In this document: positions 11,943-24,283 of the stretch, piece by piece
Position numbering within the stretch: position 1 is the stretch's first letter
Layout of the letters: every line of letters begins with the position of its first letter
Assembly: GCA_014904985.1 (NCBI GenBank)
Contig: MU129063.1
Span: forward strand, 89,369 to 153,368
Direction of reading: 5' to 3'
Source of the DNA: Hydnum rufescens UP504
Lineage: Eukaryota; Basidiomycota; Agaricomycetes; Cantharellales; Hydnaceae
DNA: 64,000 nt
Translations under genes and position numbers: made by a program
Notes under the pieces: generated by a model
Database searches by the model: none
What the model saw: the letters and a program-made list of their open reading frames with translations, nothing else
What the model was told of the DNA's origin: nothing

Positions 11943-12675
11943 CTCTCCGTATGCACGGGGGTCCGGCATCTGTAGGCGCCTAAATATCAATCTGGTTGAT
12001 TCTAGAAGTGATCCAAGGGGGATAGGCATGATTGTATGTGCACGCAAAGCGTCAATGAATGCCAAGCAGAGCGAAGGGAGTGGCCTCACCGATCAATGAC
12101 CCTTGGAAGAATGTAGACGAGGGGATGGGGTTGTCACAGCCTCAATGCCTCTGTTACTTGATTAGGAAACACTCCTGTCTATACAGATCATGCGAAAGCT
12201 GGCGAAGGCACAATCACAGATGCGCCAAGGAATCCTGCAGCTGGCCATGGTGCTGGAGTCTGCCATGTCTCAAGGGAGGCGAAGAAAGTTTGCCCTCTGG
12301 TGTAACGCCGAAACCGTACGTGTCCATCAACACAGCCACAGGGCCCACAAATAAAAACCCAAGGTCCTGCAGAACGCGTGTGGAGTCTGTGGTACCGTGG
12401 GAATGAGAGTGGTTGTTGGTGGCGGGATTACCAGGGGGATTGGGATGTAGATAAAAGAATTGCCACTCGAGAGGTTGCATATGTGCCCAGGAACTCAGGT
12501 ATGCGATGAGAGAAGTCCAGGACATAGCTGTGGCTTCGTACTCCGCGTTTTGGCTGGTGGCTGCTGTGACATATGACTAAACCTTAGCCATCCCTGCTAA
12601 GTCGGTGAAGCCTAGTCACAACTCCACCTGATAGCAGGAATCATAGTACGTACCCCATCTCTTTCCTGGCATCAC
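11943..12675. promoter_or_regulatory. Divergent intergenic region, array copy 4 / kinase-like gene 2
   Basis: Counterpart of 7384-8100. It includes the short frame with WTSLIAYLSSWAHMQ (12400-12525, minus) and the CACAGCCACAGGGCCCAC block at 12336. A two-way promoter is inferred from gene orientation. Confidence 0.35.
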
Positions 12676-13949
12676 ATGGAACAGGATATCCTCTCTATCT
12701 CTGTCAACTGGAGCGACCGTAACGAGTCTATGGAGTGCACTGCTACAGTCATCAAACCCTTCTTGCCAGTTACAAAGAGTCAGGTCTTCCTTGTAAATGT
12801 TCACCCCGCTCATAATGGCATACCTTCAGCTATCATCCTAAAGGTTTTCGACCCGCGCTTCATCGAAGACCGTGTAAGTCGATCAGGAGATCATCCATGG
12901 TCGTTGCAAAATGAGGTCGCTGCTGCGGAGCGTCGAGCAGCGGTGATACGGGGGGATTGTGAGGATGATTACGATGAGGAGAATTTTCTTGACTTTGACG
13001 AGGTGCTTTGGGAAGAGTACGCCTATCGCTCCATGCAGCTTCTGTTCCAATCAGAACTAGCTGCGTACACCCAGTTGCGACGCTACAAGGTGACGGTGTC
13101 CCACGGTGCTATGGCTTCGGAACGCTTCACCTGACATTCGAACGTCCCGTCCGAGTCATACCAAATGCCCTCCTCCTGGAGCATATTCTAGGCGGAACTC
13201 TGACTAGTGTGGACCCGAGAACGATCTCGAGGGTTCTAGCGCGTACTTTAATCACGATTGTGCATGCCATCGGAGTGTATGGTGTCATTCACAACGACCT
13301 CCACGCTGACAATATCATTTTCTCCCCGGCGAAGCCAGAAACACCGTCCAAAGTGTATGTCATTGACCTTGGGCATGCCGACTTACGAGAGGACGAGTCC
13401 GATGCTGATTGGGAAGGATGTCTGTACACACAAGGTGACGAGGCCAGTTCGACTTCACCTGTCAGAAGCTCGGGGTCCGGGATCCGATCCACAGTGGCCG
13501 GAAATATTTCCGAATGTGCCTGGTGCGATTGTTTGGAATCGTTGGGCGGAGGGAAAGGGAAGGCGCTGGTGCCAAGGTGCAGGGGAACGATGGGATGGAC
13601 CGGAGGGTGTGAAGCTGATAGAGCCGATACGGTGGAAACTGTGGGATAAAGTGACTGCCTGGCTGGATGCGAGGGATGCCGGGCCCTGGTTGGGGCTACT
13701 CCACCTCGACCAGGCTCTCCAGACTTTATTCTCTGTCTTGAGAGGAGGAGACACAAAACTGATGAGTTATTGTTATCAAGTATTTCAGTACCTTGGGCTC
13801 GTAATTTTCCCCTACAATTTTGGTACAAAAGTGGATGAAGGTGGGCAATTCCAAGGTTATAGCTGTGGGACACAAAAAAAATTGGGACCTTATGGGAAGA
13901 TGTGCGTCGAGTGATTCAACTCGATTGGTCCCATTGGAAGGAGAAATGA
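12676..13949 (+). pseudogene. Protein kinase-like gene 2 (frameshifted)
   Basis: Duplicate of the gene at 8101. The first 150 codons are nearly identical. A base is missing near 13080 (TTGCGACGCTAC against TTGCGACAGCTAC in copy 1), and a second shift occurs near 13440 after TQGDEAS. The core motifs are clearer here: LLEHILGGTL, GVIHNDLHADNIIF (catalytic loop) and VYVIDLGHADLRED (metal-binding Asp). Near 13690 LLHLDQALQTLFSVLR reads as a helix. The C-terminus LWEDVRRVIQLDWSHWKEK ends at 13949. Because the lesions differ from those in copy 1, each copy supplies what the other has lost. Either both are dead, or the sequence has indel errors. Confidence 0.65.
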
Positions 13950-14977
13950 AACCTAAATGAATAAGAAAAATGCACCGGTCATGAAAGGATCGAGAACAGA
14001 ATCGCCTGCCAGGCACGACGTTACAGCATGGATTTGAAGGGAATCGAAACCGATGATACTACCTTCAAATGGGGTGAATATCGCCAGATCAAATCGACCC
14101 TCCTGCAGGGTGCCAATATGTGCGGCATCCAAGAACGACCGACCAGCCATCACAAGCAGTGGAAGAGAAATTGAGTAACACACGTGGCTTGCATTTTGCC
14201 AGAGCAATTTAAAGAGTCTGAGTACCAAGGGAGAACCAAATGGCTTCGATGAGCATACTAGGATGTTATACACAACCTCTGATTCATTACATGACTCCTG
14301 CTGTGCACATATGCAGCAGAAAGAACTCGCCACCTCAAAGAGGAGATAGAGGGAAGTCTATTGGGAAGTCCCCTTGCGTGCTCGAGTGCATAGCACAGAG
14401 CCACGAAGTCTCGGAGACGGTGCCAGATCTTCACATTGTAAAGTAATTTGGTTTTATCTAGTTCAGATCCTTATTCATGTCGAGGGAGGGCAGGGATCGC
14501 AAATGAGTACTCGAATCCCCGGGGACGGCCGCCTGCCCAGCCCATTCCACTTTCACCATGTCTGCGTCCGATGGTGCTTCCGTCCATGCCAATGGCAGAG
14601 TAACAGAAGTACCCCTTTTGATAAATGTCGGATCGATGTGTGCCTTGCAGAAGCTTGCCAACTGAAAGAAGGCACTGAGGAATGCCACGATTTCTATTCT
14701 TAGCCAGCTTTGATGAGCTTCTGCACAGTGCTGCATATCGATAGGTACGTGTTCAGAAGGGATGAGTGTCTCCAGTGCTTTTCAATGCCACCCCAAAAAC
14801 TCTGCCCTAGTCAATGCCGATAACGTCGTATGTTACACCGGCCCGAACCTATTCAGTGGGCCCAAATCTATCATCACATTCAATCAGGGCGGTCGGTCCA
14901 CGTGGGTGTAAGGGCGACAGGGTCAGGAGTATGAGTGCTTCTCGCCAGAAACAATCGCCCAGGGCCTTCCTATATAA
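13950..14977. repeat. Tail of duplication unit 2, no clear gene
   Basis: Matches 9378-10541. No coding stretch is conserved between the two. The next array copy's 3' flank starts at about 14935. Confidence 0.5.
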
Positions 14978-16519
14978 TTACTTCACACGACAAGAGAAAA
15001 CAAAGAGAAGAAGGGACGCGATCTCCCAGGTCCGAATGTTGCTGCCCAGGTAGATCACTCCTTCAGTGCTCGTCGAGCGTCTCGGTCCTACGCGTACGCT
15101 TTGCTCAAGGCCAAAACCAGGGCATATAGAGTGATCTGTGTTGTCTCCATTGTCAGTTACATGCAGAGCGGAGAGGAAAACACGTGAGCACACAGGGCGG
15201 TGATAGCGTTTGCAAGCGTCTTGAATTTCTGGGCGAAACGGGTCACTGGTAGCCTATCATCCGGTAAGCGGACGCTCTGGTCCACTCGGAGGCTTTCATT
15301 AAGGGCATCCAGCGTAGTTCCAAAAGTGACCGTTCCTTTCACTTTTGAGAACCAACACCGAGAGGATCAGCAACGCACCATCCAAAGGCACCAGAAAATT
15401 TGAACACTGAACTGTCCGGACCAGTCAGCTCTATTTTGAGCCAATTCTCCATGTGGCGTCTATTCTCCAAGCCAACGACCATAAACATCATGTCTCACCG
15501 CCACAGGGTTTCCTCAAACGTGAGATTCCCTCTAGTGTAGTGCTCTAGGGTACGCACAGCACCGATTCGGTACTCCATCATCCTCTCATATTTCAGTATC
15601 CACTTTATGAACGGCGAGAGAGCACACGACGACTTCGATATGACGCCACGGGGAAGCAACGCTGCCTCAATTGGGCTGATAGGGTACAGTGGCAGCGCAT
15701 TTCTCTGAACAGTCGATAGAAAAAGGTTAGCAGGCACTCGTGGATCCCAATGGAACAGCACAGAGGATATCACTAATGAAAAGGCGGAAATAAAACCCAC
15801 ACGAAACTGATCCAGAGCCAATTTGAAGTCCAGGGTGAACGCACGGATATCGGGTGGATTTCCGCCACGTTCCTCACGTCGCTTTCGATGAAAAAGCGCC
15901 GCCTCGGAGCCTCATTGGATGACGCTGCCGGCGCCATCTTCGATGATACCGTCTCCAACTCTCTGCTCACCCGTCAGAAACGACATTCGGCTCAACATCG
16001 TGACCCTCGAGGACTCACCTGCTGAGCATCAGGACTTGAGACTGTAAAAGGGGGCAGATCTGGTTTCGGTGCATCATTGCAAAAGGCTCAAGGAGTTCTG
16101 CTAGGTGGCGAATGTGAAATTCTAGCCATCTCAAAGTCTTGGGATCATGAGTGTGCGCATCATGGGCGCTTTGCCTAGTAAGGAGTGGGAGAAAATTGAT
16201 GGAATTCAGTTATGAGAAATGATAATCTGTAGCACACGATACTAGAAAGTTGGGAAATCTCATCGAAATGGATGGATACACTAACCACGTTCAATCCCTT
16301 GATTATATCCAGAACGACGCCGATCCTGACTTGCGCTGTATGACCCCCTGGAACGTTTGAGATCCATCTGAGCGCGCTCTCAGCAGACGCTATTGCACCA
16401 GTCGAAATCGGTCCGACGATCGCGGTCTCCCCTGTCCCTTGTGCAGTGCCTCGATGCGGTCTGAAACACGAGACGAGGTGCTGGAGCCAGGTCTGCGATG
16501 ACTGTGTTGCCCCCCTCAT
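14978..16519 (-). pseudogene. Array gene copy 5 (several frameshifts)
   Basis: Starts at 16519. Exon 1 is open, with GAIASAESALRWISNVPGG. Exon 2 begins with one extra A (GCAAAGCGCC where intact copies have GCAAGC) and is out of phase. Exon 3 loses the frame after EAPRRRFF. Exon 4 is open with EYRIGAVRTLEHYTRG but then shifts, and exon 5 shifts after VTRFAQK. It is more damaged than its neighbour copy 4, although the nucleotide similarity is still high. Confidence 0.7.
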
Positions 16520-16994
16520 CTCTCCGTACGGGTGGGGGTCCGGTATCCGTAGGTGCCTAAATATCAATCCGGTTGATTCTAGAGGTGATCCAGGGGCGAT
16601 AGCCATGATTGTACGTGCACGCAAAATGTCAATAAATGTCAAGCAGACCGAAGGGAGTGGGCCTCACTGATCGATAACCGTTGAAAGAATGTAAGACGAC
16701 TGTATGGGGCTGTCATAGCCTCGAGGTGTCTGTTACTTGATTAGGAAACTGTCTGTCCAGATCATGCGAAAGCTGGTGAGGGCACATCTACAGGGACTCA
16801 TGTATCCTGAGGTTGGCCATGGTGCTGGCGTCTGCCATCTCTCAAGGGACGCGAAGAAAGTTTACCCTCTGGTGAATCATCACAGCCACGGGGCCCACGT
16901 GCACAAGTAAAAACCAAAGCCTTCAACGTGTCTTTCTATCTTCTTTCTCGTGGCCTTGAAGTACGGCTCTCCGCTCAAACGCTGTCAACTAGGT
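16520..16994. repeat. Array spacer after copy 5
   Basis: No gene seen. Matches the spacers at 4240-4680 and 11960-12360, including GGGGCCCACGTGCAC at 16888. Confidence 0.5.
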
Positions 16995-17290
16995 CGATCA
17001 TTCCCATTCGCGTTTTCGATCGTCCGCAGTGTCCAGATACATTTCACCAAGGTAGAAAATGAGGTCCAATAAAGCAACCTGCGGTTTCCCGGTCGTCAGT
17101 TTCAGATAGCACAAGGCGAAGAAGTTGTGAGCATACGGGATCTGTACGCCATACGTAGATATCTTGAATATCTCGAGCAAAACGGGTTACAGATAGCGTA
17201 TGTTCTGCTATACGGACGCCGTTATGGCTGGAGAATCCGTGGTCCTCATCAAGGGCTTCCCTTGTGGTCCCGCAAGTGACAGCTGGCGGT
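16995..17290 (-). pseudogene. Array gene 3'-end fragment B
   Basis: Same subfamily fragment as 5045-5490: ILEIFKIS-like, then PYAHNFF and MYLDTADDRK. Exons 1-4 are absent. The matching pair implies that a piece containing only the 3' end was copied along with its spacer. Confidence 0.6.
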
Positions 17291-17550
17291 TCTCGTCATC
17301 AATGCCCGATTATCCATCTTCGTTAGAAAAATGACTGATTCACTCATTTATCTTTGTAAGTTACGAGACGAACATCAAAAACCATGGCTTTAAATGACTT
17401 GACTGTAATTTGCTTACCCCAGTTTTCAACGCCTCGGTAGAGACCCCTATTATATAATCAGCACTTAGATACATGTCCTAGCTCTCACTCGCCACACGTT
17501 CTCGCTCAAATTGATCAGCCCCTCGGGGGTCTCAAGGTTCCAACTCGCCG

Positions 17551-18985
17551 TTATACCTTCCCCGAAGGTCCCGAACGAGGAGGGATAGAGCATACTGCGT
17601 TGTCCTCATCAGTCACACGCAGAGCAACCAGAAAGAGAGGTAGGCACACAGGTTCCCTACTATACCATGCGCAAAAACCTTGGACTTCCCGGGCGAAAAG
17701 GGTCACCGGGAGCGTATCTTCTTCTGGACGGAGACTGAAAGGATATGAGCCTATGATGCCCTCATCAAGGGCTTCCCTTGTATTCCCGAAAACAATAGAT
17801 CCTCGCGCTTTTTGACACCAAGACCCGAAAGTCAGCATAGGACCACCCAGAGACATTGGAAAATATGAGGACTCAACCGTCCGAATCATTCAGCTCTATT
17901 TTGAGCCAATTTTCGATCCGGCGTCTATTCTCCAGCGCAACCAGGACAAACTGATACTCCCACGGCCTCGAAAACTCCAAAGCGCTTCTAGAATAGAGCC
18001 TTATGCTGCGCACGACACCAATGCGGTACTCCATCACCCTCTCAGATTTCAGTATCCACTCCATGAACGGTAAGAGAGTACAGGATGAGTTCGATATCAC
18101 GCCGAGGGGAAGCAACGCCGCCTCAATTGGGGTGATGGGGTACAGCGGCAGTGCATTTCCCTGATTGTGGATAAGGCACGAAGTTAGCAGGCACTCGTGG
18201 ATCCTGATGGAACAATACGAGAGCAAATATTATGGAATAACGAGGGAAATAAACGCACGCGAAACTGATCCAGAGCGAATTTGAAGTCGAGTGTGAACGC
18301 ACGGACCTCGGATGCATTCCGACGATGCTCCTCACGTCGCGTTCTATAGAAGGAGTACCACCTCGGAGCCTCCTTGGATGGTGCTGCTGGCTTAATCTTT
18401 GATGATGTAGTCTCCAGCTCTCTATGCGTTCAACGATACTTGGCTAAATCCTCGATGAGACAATCATGCCTTGAAGGCTTACCTGCTGAGTATCAGCACT
18501 TCGGACTGCAGAAGAGGGGAGATTTGGCTCCGATGTATCTGTGCAAACGGCTCCAGGAGTTCCGCTAGGTACCGGACGTTATATTCGAGCCATCTCAAAG
18601 TCTTCGTATCGTGAATGGTCGCGTCGGGGGCACTTACCTAATGAGGGCAGCGAGCAGGGGAAGATCGAGGGAGGTTAGTTATGAGAGATTAGGCATAAGA
18701 CACGAGGCTAGAAACTCAGGCAGCCGCATCGCAACGGTCCAATACACTAACCACACTCAGTCCCTTGATCATATCCATGGCTACCCCGAGCCTGAGTTGG
18801 GCGCTGTCACCCCCTGGAACCTTTGAGATCCATCTAAGAGCACGCTCAACAGACGCTACTGCCCTCGGTGAAATCGGTCCGATGATCGTGACCTCTTCTG
18901 TCCCGTCCGTAATGCCTCGATGCGGTCTGAAACGTGACAAGACCCGCTGGAGCCAGTTCTGTGATGGTCGTGTTGTTTCCCCCAT
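17551..18985 (-). CDS. Array gene copy 6, intact
   Basis: Exons 18985-18752, 18637-18483, 18421-18259, 18160-17878 and 17807-17551 join to 363 residues without a stop. Exon 2 (155 nt) and exon 3 (163 nt) match the other intact copies exactly, while the protein is clearly diverged: PISPRAVASVERALRWISK in helix 1, TRREEHRRNASEVRAFTLDF in helix 4, and GSIVFGNTREALDEG in place of GTVTFGTT in exon 5. It has the longest C-terminal tail of the family. Like copy 4 it may be an MLKL/HeLo-like protein, on the helix pattern only. Confidence 0.7.
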
Positions 18986-19849
18986 ATCTCCTTCTACTTA
19001 GGAGCGTGGTACACGTTAGTGCCTAAATGTTAATCCGGTTGATTCTATTAGTGATCCAAAGATATCGATAGGTATGATTGAACGTGCATGCAAAACGTTA
19101 ATCGATGTCCAGTGGTGCCAAGAGCTCAAGTGGGCCTCACCGATGGAGAACGATTGAAAGAAGGCAGACAAGTGGAGTTGTCATAGCCACGGTGCTTCTG
19201 TTACTTACGAAAAGGCACTTGTATCTATCCATATCACGGGATAGCAAGTAAGGCCTTCGCAAATCAACCATGTATCCGGGAGTTGGACGTGGCGCTGGCG
19301 TCGGTCGCGTGTCTATGGACACGAAGAGTGTAAACTCAACTCAACGGCTCTAAGCTCCGACTGAGTTCCGGCGCCGGTGGCTGTGTTCTTGTCTGCTGAT
19401 TTTGTCGCTTGGGTGGAAACACGAAACAAAGCTGAAGGCACTGAACCTGATATGGTTTTCTTTGGTAGCAAACAAGTCAAGGTCCCCAAAGAGTCATTAA
19501 CTAGGATGAGAATGTCAGATATGGAAGAGTCAAACTGGAATTGGACATGATGACCATTCAATTCGGAATATCTGCTCATATAGATGTCTTGGCAGCTGCT
19601 TTTTGGGCTATTCTCATGAGTGTTAAGAGTCTCAGTAGTGAGGGGCCCTCAGATAATTACCACTCAACAACTAACAAGAGCGAACAAAGAAGAAAGGTGA
19701 TGGCTTAAATATCACAGGTCTGCCATCCTTCTCAGTCGTCCCAATGCTGTCGCCCAGGTTCATCACCCTGTCAGTGTTTTCGAGGCTGCTCCCGTACATC
19801 ATCTGAAGGTTCCGGAAGAGGGTAAGTGAGCAAGCTGTGTTTCCCCATC
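18986..19849. repeat. Array spacer after copy 6
   Basis: Positions 19000-19330 keep weak similarity to other spacers. Positions 19330-19620 are unique, with small open frames that I do not consider genes. A degraded 3' flank starts near 19630. Confidence 0.4.
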
Positions 19850-20640
19850 GTTATTTACACGCAAAGCGAGCAGAAAAGATGTAAGCACACATGATCCCTA
19901 AACCTGCATACGTGTCGTTAATTTGCTGAACGAAATGGGTCACTGATAGCTATGGGCGGTGAGGCCCTCATCAGGGGCTTCCTTTGTGCTCTCGAAAGTG
20001 ACGGTTCCTTGTACTTTGCGACACCAACACCCGAAAATGAGCACCACGTAGAGAAAGCAGGGGATATCAGTAATCAATACTCTGGGCCTTACAGCACTAT
20101 TTTCAGGCAAATTTCGATTCCGCGTCTATTCTCCAGCCCCAGGAGGATAAAAACAAAGCCCCATTCGTGGCGGATTTCCAGGACCTTCCTGTATGCCCGT
20201 CGAAGGTAGAACTGCAAGGTACGCACGGCACCGATTCGGTACTCCATTACACTTTCAGATTTCAGTATCCACTCTATGAACGGCACGAGACCACACGACG
20301 AGTTCGATATCATACCCAGCGGAAGCAACGCGACCTCGATTGGGCTGACAGGCTACAGCGGCAGCGCATTTCCCTGGGAGTCGGTAGAACACACAGTTAG
20401 TAAGCATTCACTCATCCCGATGGTGGAACAACAAGAGAAAACACTATTACAGAAATAAACGCACACGAAACTGATCCAGTGCCACCAGCGCCAATTTAAG
20501 ATCGAGTGTGAACGCACGGATATCGGTCGGAAGTCTGAGAAGGGTCGCCGATGCCAGTGCTGCGACGGCGGTACTATTTCCCTCCTGTCTCCCTGGGCTT
20601 GGAGGTATGGTACACGTAGGTGCCTAAACATCAACCAGGC
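19850..20640 (-). pseudogene. Array gene copy 7 (internally deleted)
   Basis: Exon 4 is readable (PLGMISNSSCGLVPFIEWIL, IGAVRTLQFYL) but ends early after KIVL. Upstream, the start of exon 1 (PPSQHWHRRPFSDFRP) runs directly into the end of exon 3 (ISVRSHS with the LDQF region), so about 0.6-0.7 kb containing the rest of exon 1, exon 2 and most of exon 3 is deleted. The start codon is also lost. This is a clear deletion pseudogene. Confidence 0.75.
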
Positions 20641-21245
20641 CGATTCCAAAAGAAATCCTGAGACTTGGGACGATTAAAGACGCAAGCGGAATGATGTCGA
20701 TCAGTGTCGGGGAGCAGAACCAAGAGTCTAAGTCAGCCTCACCGAACAATAGCGCTAGGAAGAAAGGAGACGATCGAGTGGGTCAATATAGCCTTGGGGC
20801 TTCTAAGTATATAGTCACTGATTAGGAAGAACGTACTCAGGCCTTCCAAAATCCTGGGAAAACAGACGAAGGCATATTCACAGGTACTAGTTAGCCAACA
20901 CTGTCAGGAAATTGGCCGTCGCACGTTTCTGAGGCACCCAAGAGGTATGAAGAAAGGTTACCATCCAAAGTGTAATGTGATAGCATACAAAAACCCGCAT
21001 ACCTAGTACATGACAATGGCGAAGCCAAATGAACAAGAGAGCCTGTTCGGAAATTCAACCGATGGAAACCAAGCACAGGAGACAATTTGAAAGATGGAGG
21101 GGGGAAGCGATCACGTGGAAAATTTTCGCTTTCAAGACCCCCTACCCTAGGAAGCCAGTAGTATTATATAGATCCAACCCCATCATAAAATAATGGAGCT
21201 TAAGTTCCGCACCGACGGCGTGTAGAAACTGTGTTTTCCTCGTCA
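20641..21245. repeat. Array spacer between copies 7 and 8
   Basis: Positions 20590-20960 resemble the region just upstream of copies 8 and 9 (22620-22800 and 25610-25800). The rest shows nothing interpretable. Confidence 0.45.
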
Positions 21246-22603
21246 TCAGTTACATGCAGAGCAATCACAAGAAGGTGGACACACCCGACCATCATGCTGT
21301 GCGCACTGGTCTTGACATAGGAGGAAAAAACCTGTCACTGGTAGCCAATAGTCTGCCATACGGACTGAGCGGTCCCCCCGTCTTGGGAGGCCCTCACTGA
21401 GGGCTTCCATTGTAGTCCCGAAAGTGACAGTTCCTTGCACTTTGTGACACCATCACCGGAAAATAAGCACCACCCAAGGAAAGCAGAAAATATGAGCACT
21501 CAACTGTCTGGACCGTGCAGCTCTATTTTCAGCCAGTTCTCAATCCGGCGTCCGTTCTCCAGCCCAACAAGCATAAATGAATAGTCCCAATCCCCCAGGG
21601 TTTTCCCCAGTAGCCATCTATCATGGACTTGCACGGTATGCACAGCACCGAGTCGGTATTCCGTCACCCTCTCCGATTTTAGGATCCACTCTAGGAATGG
21701 TGAAAGAGCACATGACGAGTTTGATACCATGCCCAGGGGAAGCAACCCCGCCTCGATTGGGCTGATGGGATACAGCGGCAGCGCATTTCCCTGATAGCCA
21801 ATAGAACACAGAGTCAACAGGCACTCATTCATCCCGATGGTGGAGGGGCATAGAGTGAATATAATCAATTAAAATGCAGGACTCAACGCACACGAAATTG
21901 ATCAAGAGCCAATATTAAGTCCAGCATAAACGCATCGATGTCGGGTGCACTAACGCCATGTTCTTCGCGTCGCTTCATACGGAGGGAGTACCACTTTGGA
22001 GCCTTGCTGGACGTCGCTGCCGGCTTCATCTTCAACGATGCAGTCTCTACCCGTCTATCCAGATTCAAGGCCGGTATTCAGCTGAATACGCAGACTATCG
22101 ATAAGATACTGATGTCTGGAAGACTCACCTGCCAAGCATCAGCACTTCAGACTGTAAGAGCGGAGAGATTTGAGGCCGATCCATAAACGCAAAAGGCTCG
22201 AATAGTTCTGTGAGGTACCGAATGTGGTATTCCAGATGTTTCAAGGGATTCGCACCATGAGTGCTCGCATCGTGGGAGCTTGGCTAGTAAGGAGCGAGAG
22301 AAAATCAGAGATGTTTAGTTATGAGGGATCATAATACGTTGCAGGCGAGGCTAGGAAGTTAGTACTAACCACGTTCAGTCCCTTGATCATCTCCAGGGCC
22401 GCCCCGATCCTGATTTGGACCGTTTCGCTCCCTGGAACCCTTGAGATCCATCTAAGTGCGCTCTCAGCAGACGCTATTGCGTTCGTCGAAATGGGAACGG
22501 CTGCTGTGTTATCGTCTGCCCCTGCTGCAGGAGCCCTATGCGGTCTGAAGCGCGAGAAGAATCGCTGAAGCCAGTTCTGTGATGGCGGTACTGTTTCCTT
22601 CAT
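21246..22603 (-). CDS. Array gene copy 8, intact
   Basis: Exons 22603-22370, 22283-22129, 22054-21892, 21790-21505 and 21439-21246 give an open frame of 343 residues. It keeps PISTNAIASAESALRWISR, PLKHLEYHIRYLTELFEPF, ALDQFR and RRIENWLKIELHG. Exon 3 starts RRVETASLKMKP instead of RELET. The exon 5 product is short and cysteine-rich at the end (PPSCDCSACN). The start was chosen at the Met before KETVPPSQNW, which aligns in all copies. Copies 8, 9 and 10 are spaced 2.9-3.0 kb apart and form a second amplification unit. Confidence 0.7.
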
Positions 22604-24283
22604 GTCTCCCCGGGCTTGGAGGCGTGGAACACGTTGGCGCCTAAACAGCAACTAGGTCGATTCCAGAAGAAATTCTAAGAGACCTGGGACGATTAAAGAC
22701 GCAAGTGGAAATAAAGTTAGTCAGCGTGGGGGAGCAGAGCCAAGAGTCCAAGTCAGCCTCACCGATTGATAACGCTTAGAAGAAAGGAGACGACCAAGTG
22801 GGTTTGAGTCGTTTGACATAGCTCAAGGCTTCTACTGGCCTATTTTGATCGTAGGTTCTGTCACACGTCACAGCGACTTTTTTATAACCCCTGGAACGGC
22901 GCTCCGAGCCTTATTAGGGTTCAGATTGGGAATTTCTAAGAAAGGAGTTTCATATCGATGAACCTATGGTGGAAATGGGCCAGTATATATTAACTGATTA
23001 GAAAGAAAGTACTCATAGATGCCAGTCAGCCAATGGCATCAAAAAATTGGCCATGGCATGTTTCCGGCGCGTCCCACGGGGTACGGAGGAATGGTGGAAG
23101 TACGGTGTGACGCTGGACATGTCACAACGGCCTGTCTACTCTTAGAAAGCATTTTTCTGAATTACTTGATTCACTGCGAAGTAGTATCGCGTGCCGAGGA
23201 GCGCGCCTCTTCTCATCACGTTGCTGTTGTAAACCCCAAGGCAGAGACATCCATAATGAGCCATTCCCTATCTCGTTCAAGCATTTATCGCCCACAAAGA
23301 GGCCTTTTTAACGCATTATCAGTCCGTTTGCACCGTTTCTCAGAGAAAAGGCCCGGTGGTGACCTCTGGTACTCGACCGTCCACTCCGAAGAACACCACA
23401 ACCATCCACAGTTCCAGACCACAGTACGTCACTAAGAAAGCTTAGCTTCCGACTCTGAAAATACAAGATCACACTGGAGATGTCACAACCCCAACACATA
23501 TGCGCCAATTCGCCATAGACACGGCGACCTACAAATAAAGGTACTCGTGGAACATCTTTTTCTGGATTCCTTTCTCGTGGCTTTGCCATAATGTAGGGCG
23601 ATGAGCTTGATCGGCTGAACTTTCTTATTTCTGTGACTTTGAACAAATATGACCCAAGACAGCCATTACCCATCCCCAATGTCGTTGAAAAAGGTCATCG
23701 GGAACGAGACTTTTTACCGCGTTTGCTATTTCCGACTTACGATTTCTTACGGTAGGGTCTGGTGCATGACCAGACGAGCCACTTTGACCAGGATCGTCAA
23801 GTCGTGATGACGCGATACTGTAGTACCTCTTCGCGGGAACTCCACCGTAATCAATAATGGGGATCAAGGAATGTCACGCTCTATACTGAATGCCCCATCA
23901 ACGCGCCTCACAGGGAATGTATTCAGTAGGGGGTCCCGAAGTATGTCGTCACCATTTAGCCGGCTATACTGGCTTACACAGGGGAGGGGCTCATCTCGTG
24001 AGAAGTAACGGCCTCAGTAGCGAGGGCCCTCGCCAAGCATAAGAGAAAACAAACAGAAGAAATGCGACCATTTAAATACCCCAGGTCTGCCTTCCCCCTC
24101 AGTTGTCCAAGCGTTGTCGCCCAGGTTGATCACTCGGTCAGTATATTCGACCTTCCGGTTCGCTCCCGTATGTTCTCCCAAGGTCCCAAAAGACCTCGGA
24201 TATAATATCACCCTGTGTTTTCCCAATCGTCAGTTACATGCAGAGCAGCCGGGAAACAATGCGAGCACACATGATCCCTATTG
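22604..24283. repeat. Array spacer, type II, between copies 8 and 9
   Basis: Positions 22820-23620 recur at 25810-26680 and, weakly, at 28930-29420, with CTATCTCGTTCAAG at 23268 and 29157. No coding continuity was found across the copies. A 138-codon frame at 23019-23435 is not conserved in the repeats, so I do not call it a gene. The 3' flank of copy 9 begins near 24000. Confidence 0.5.

Larger units (their letters stand above)
10364..14934. repeat. 4.57-kb tandem segmental duplication, unit 2
   Basis: Second copy of the unit at 5799-10363, with array gene copy 4 (intact), kinase-like gene 2 and the gene-free tail in the same order. The different sites of frameshift in the two kinase copies show that they decayed independently after duplication. 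Confidence 0.85.

Noticed and set aside
22604..24283. A 138-codon frame at 23019-23435 as a gene
   Set aside because: The homologous spacer at 25990-26440 does not keep the frame.
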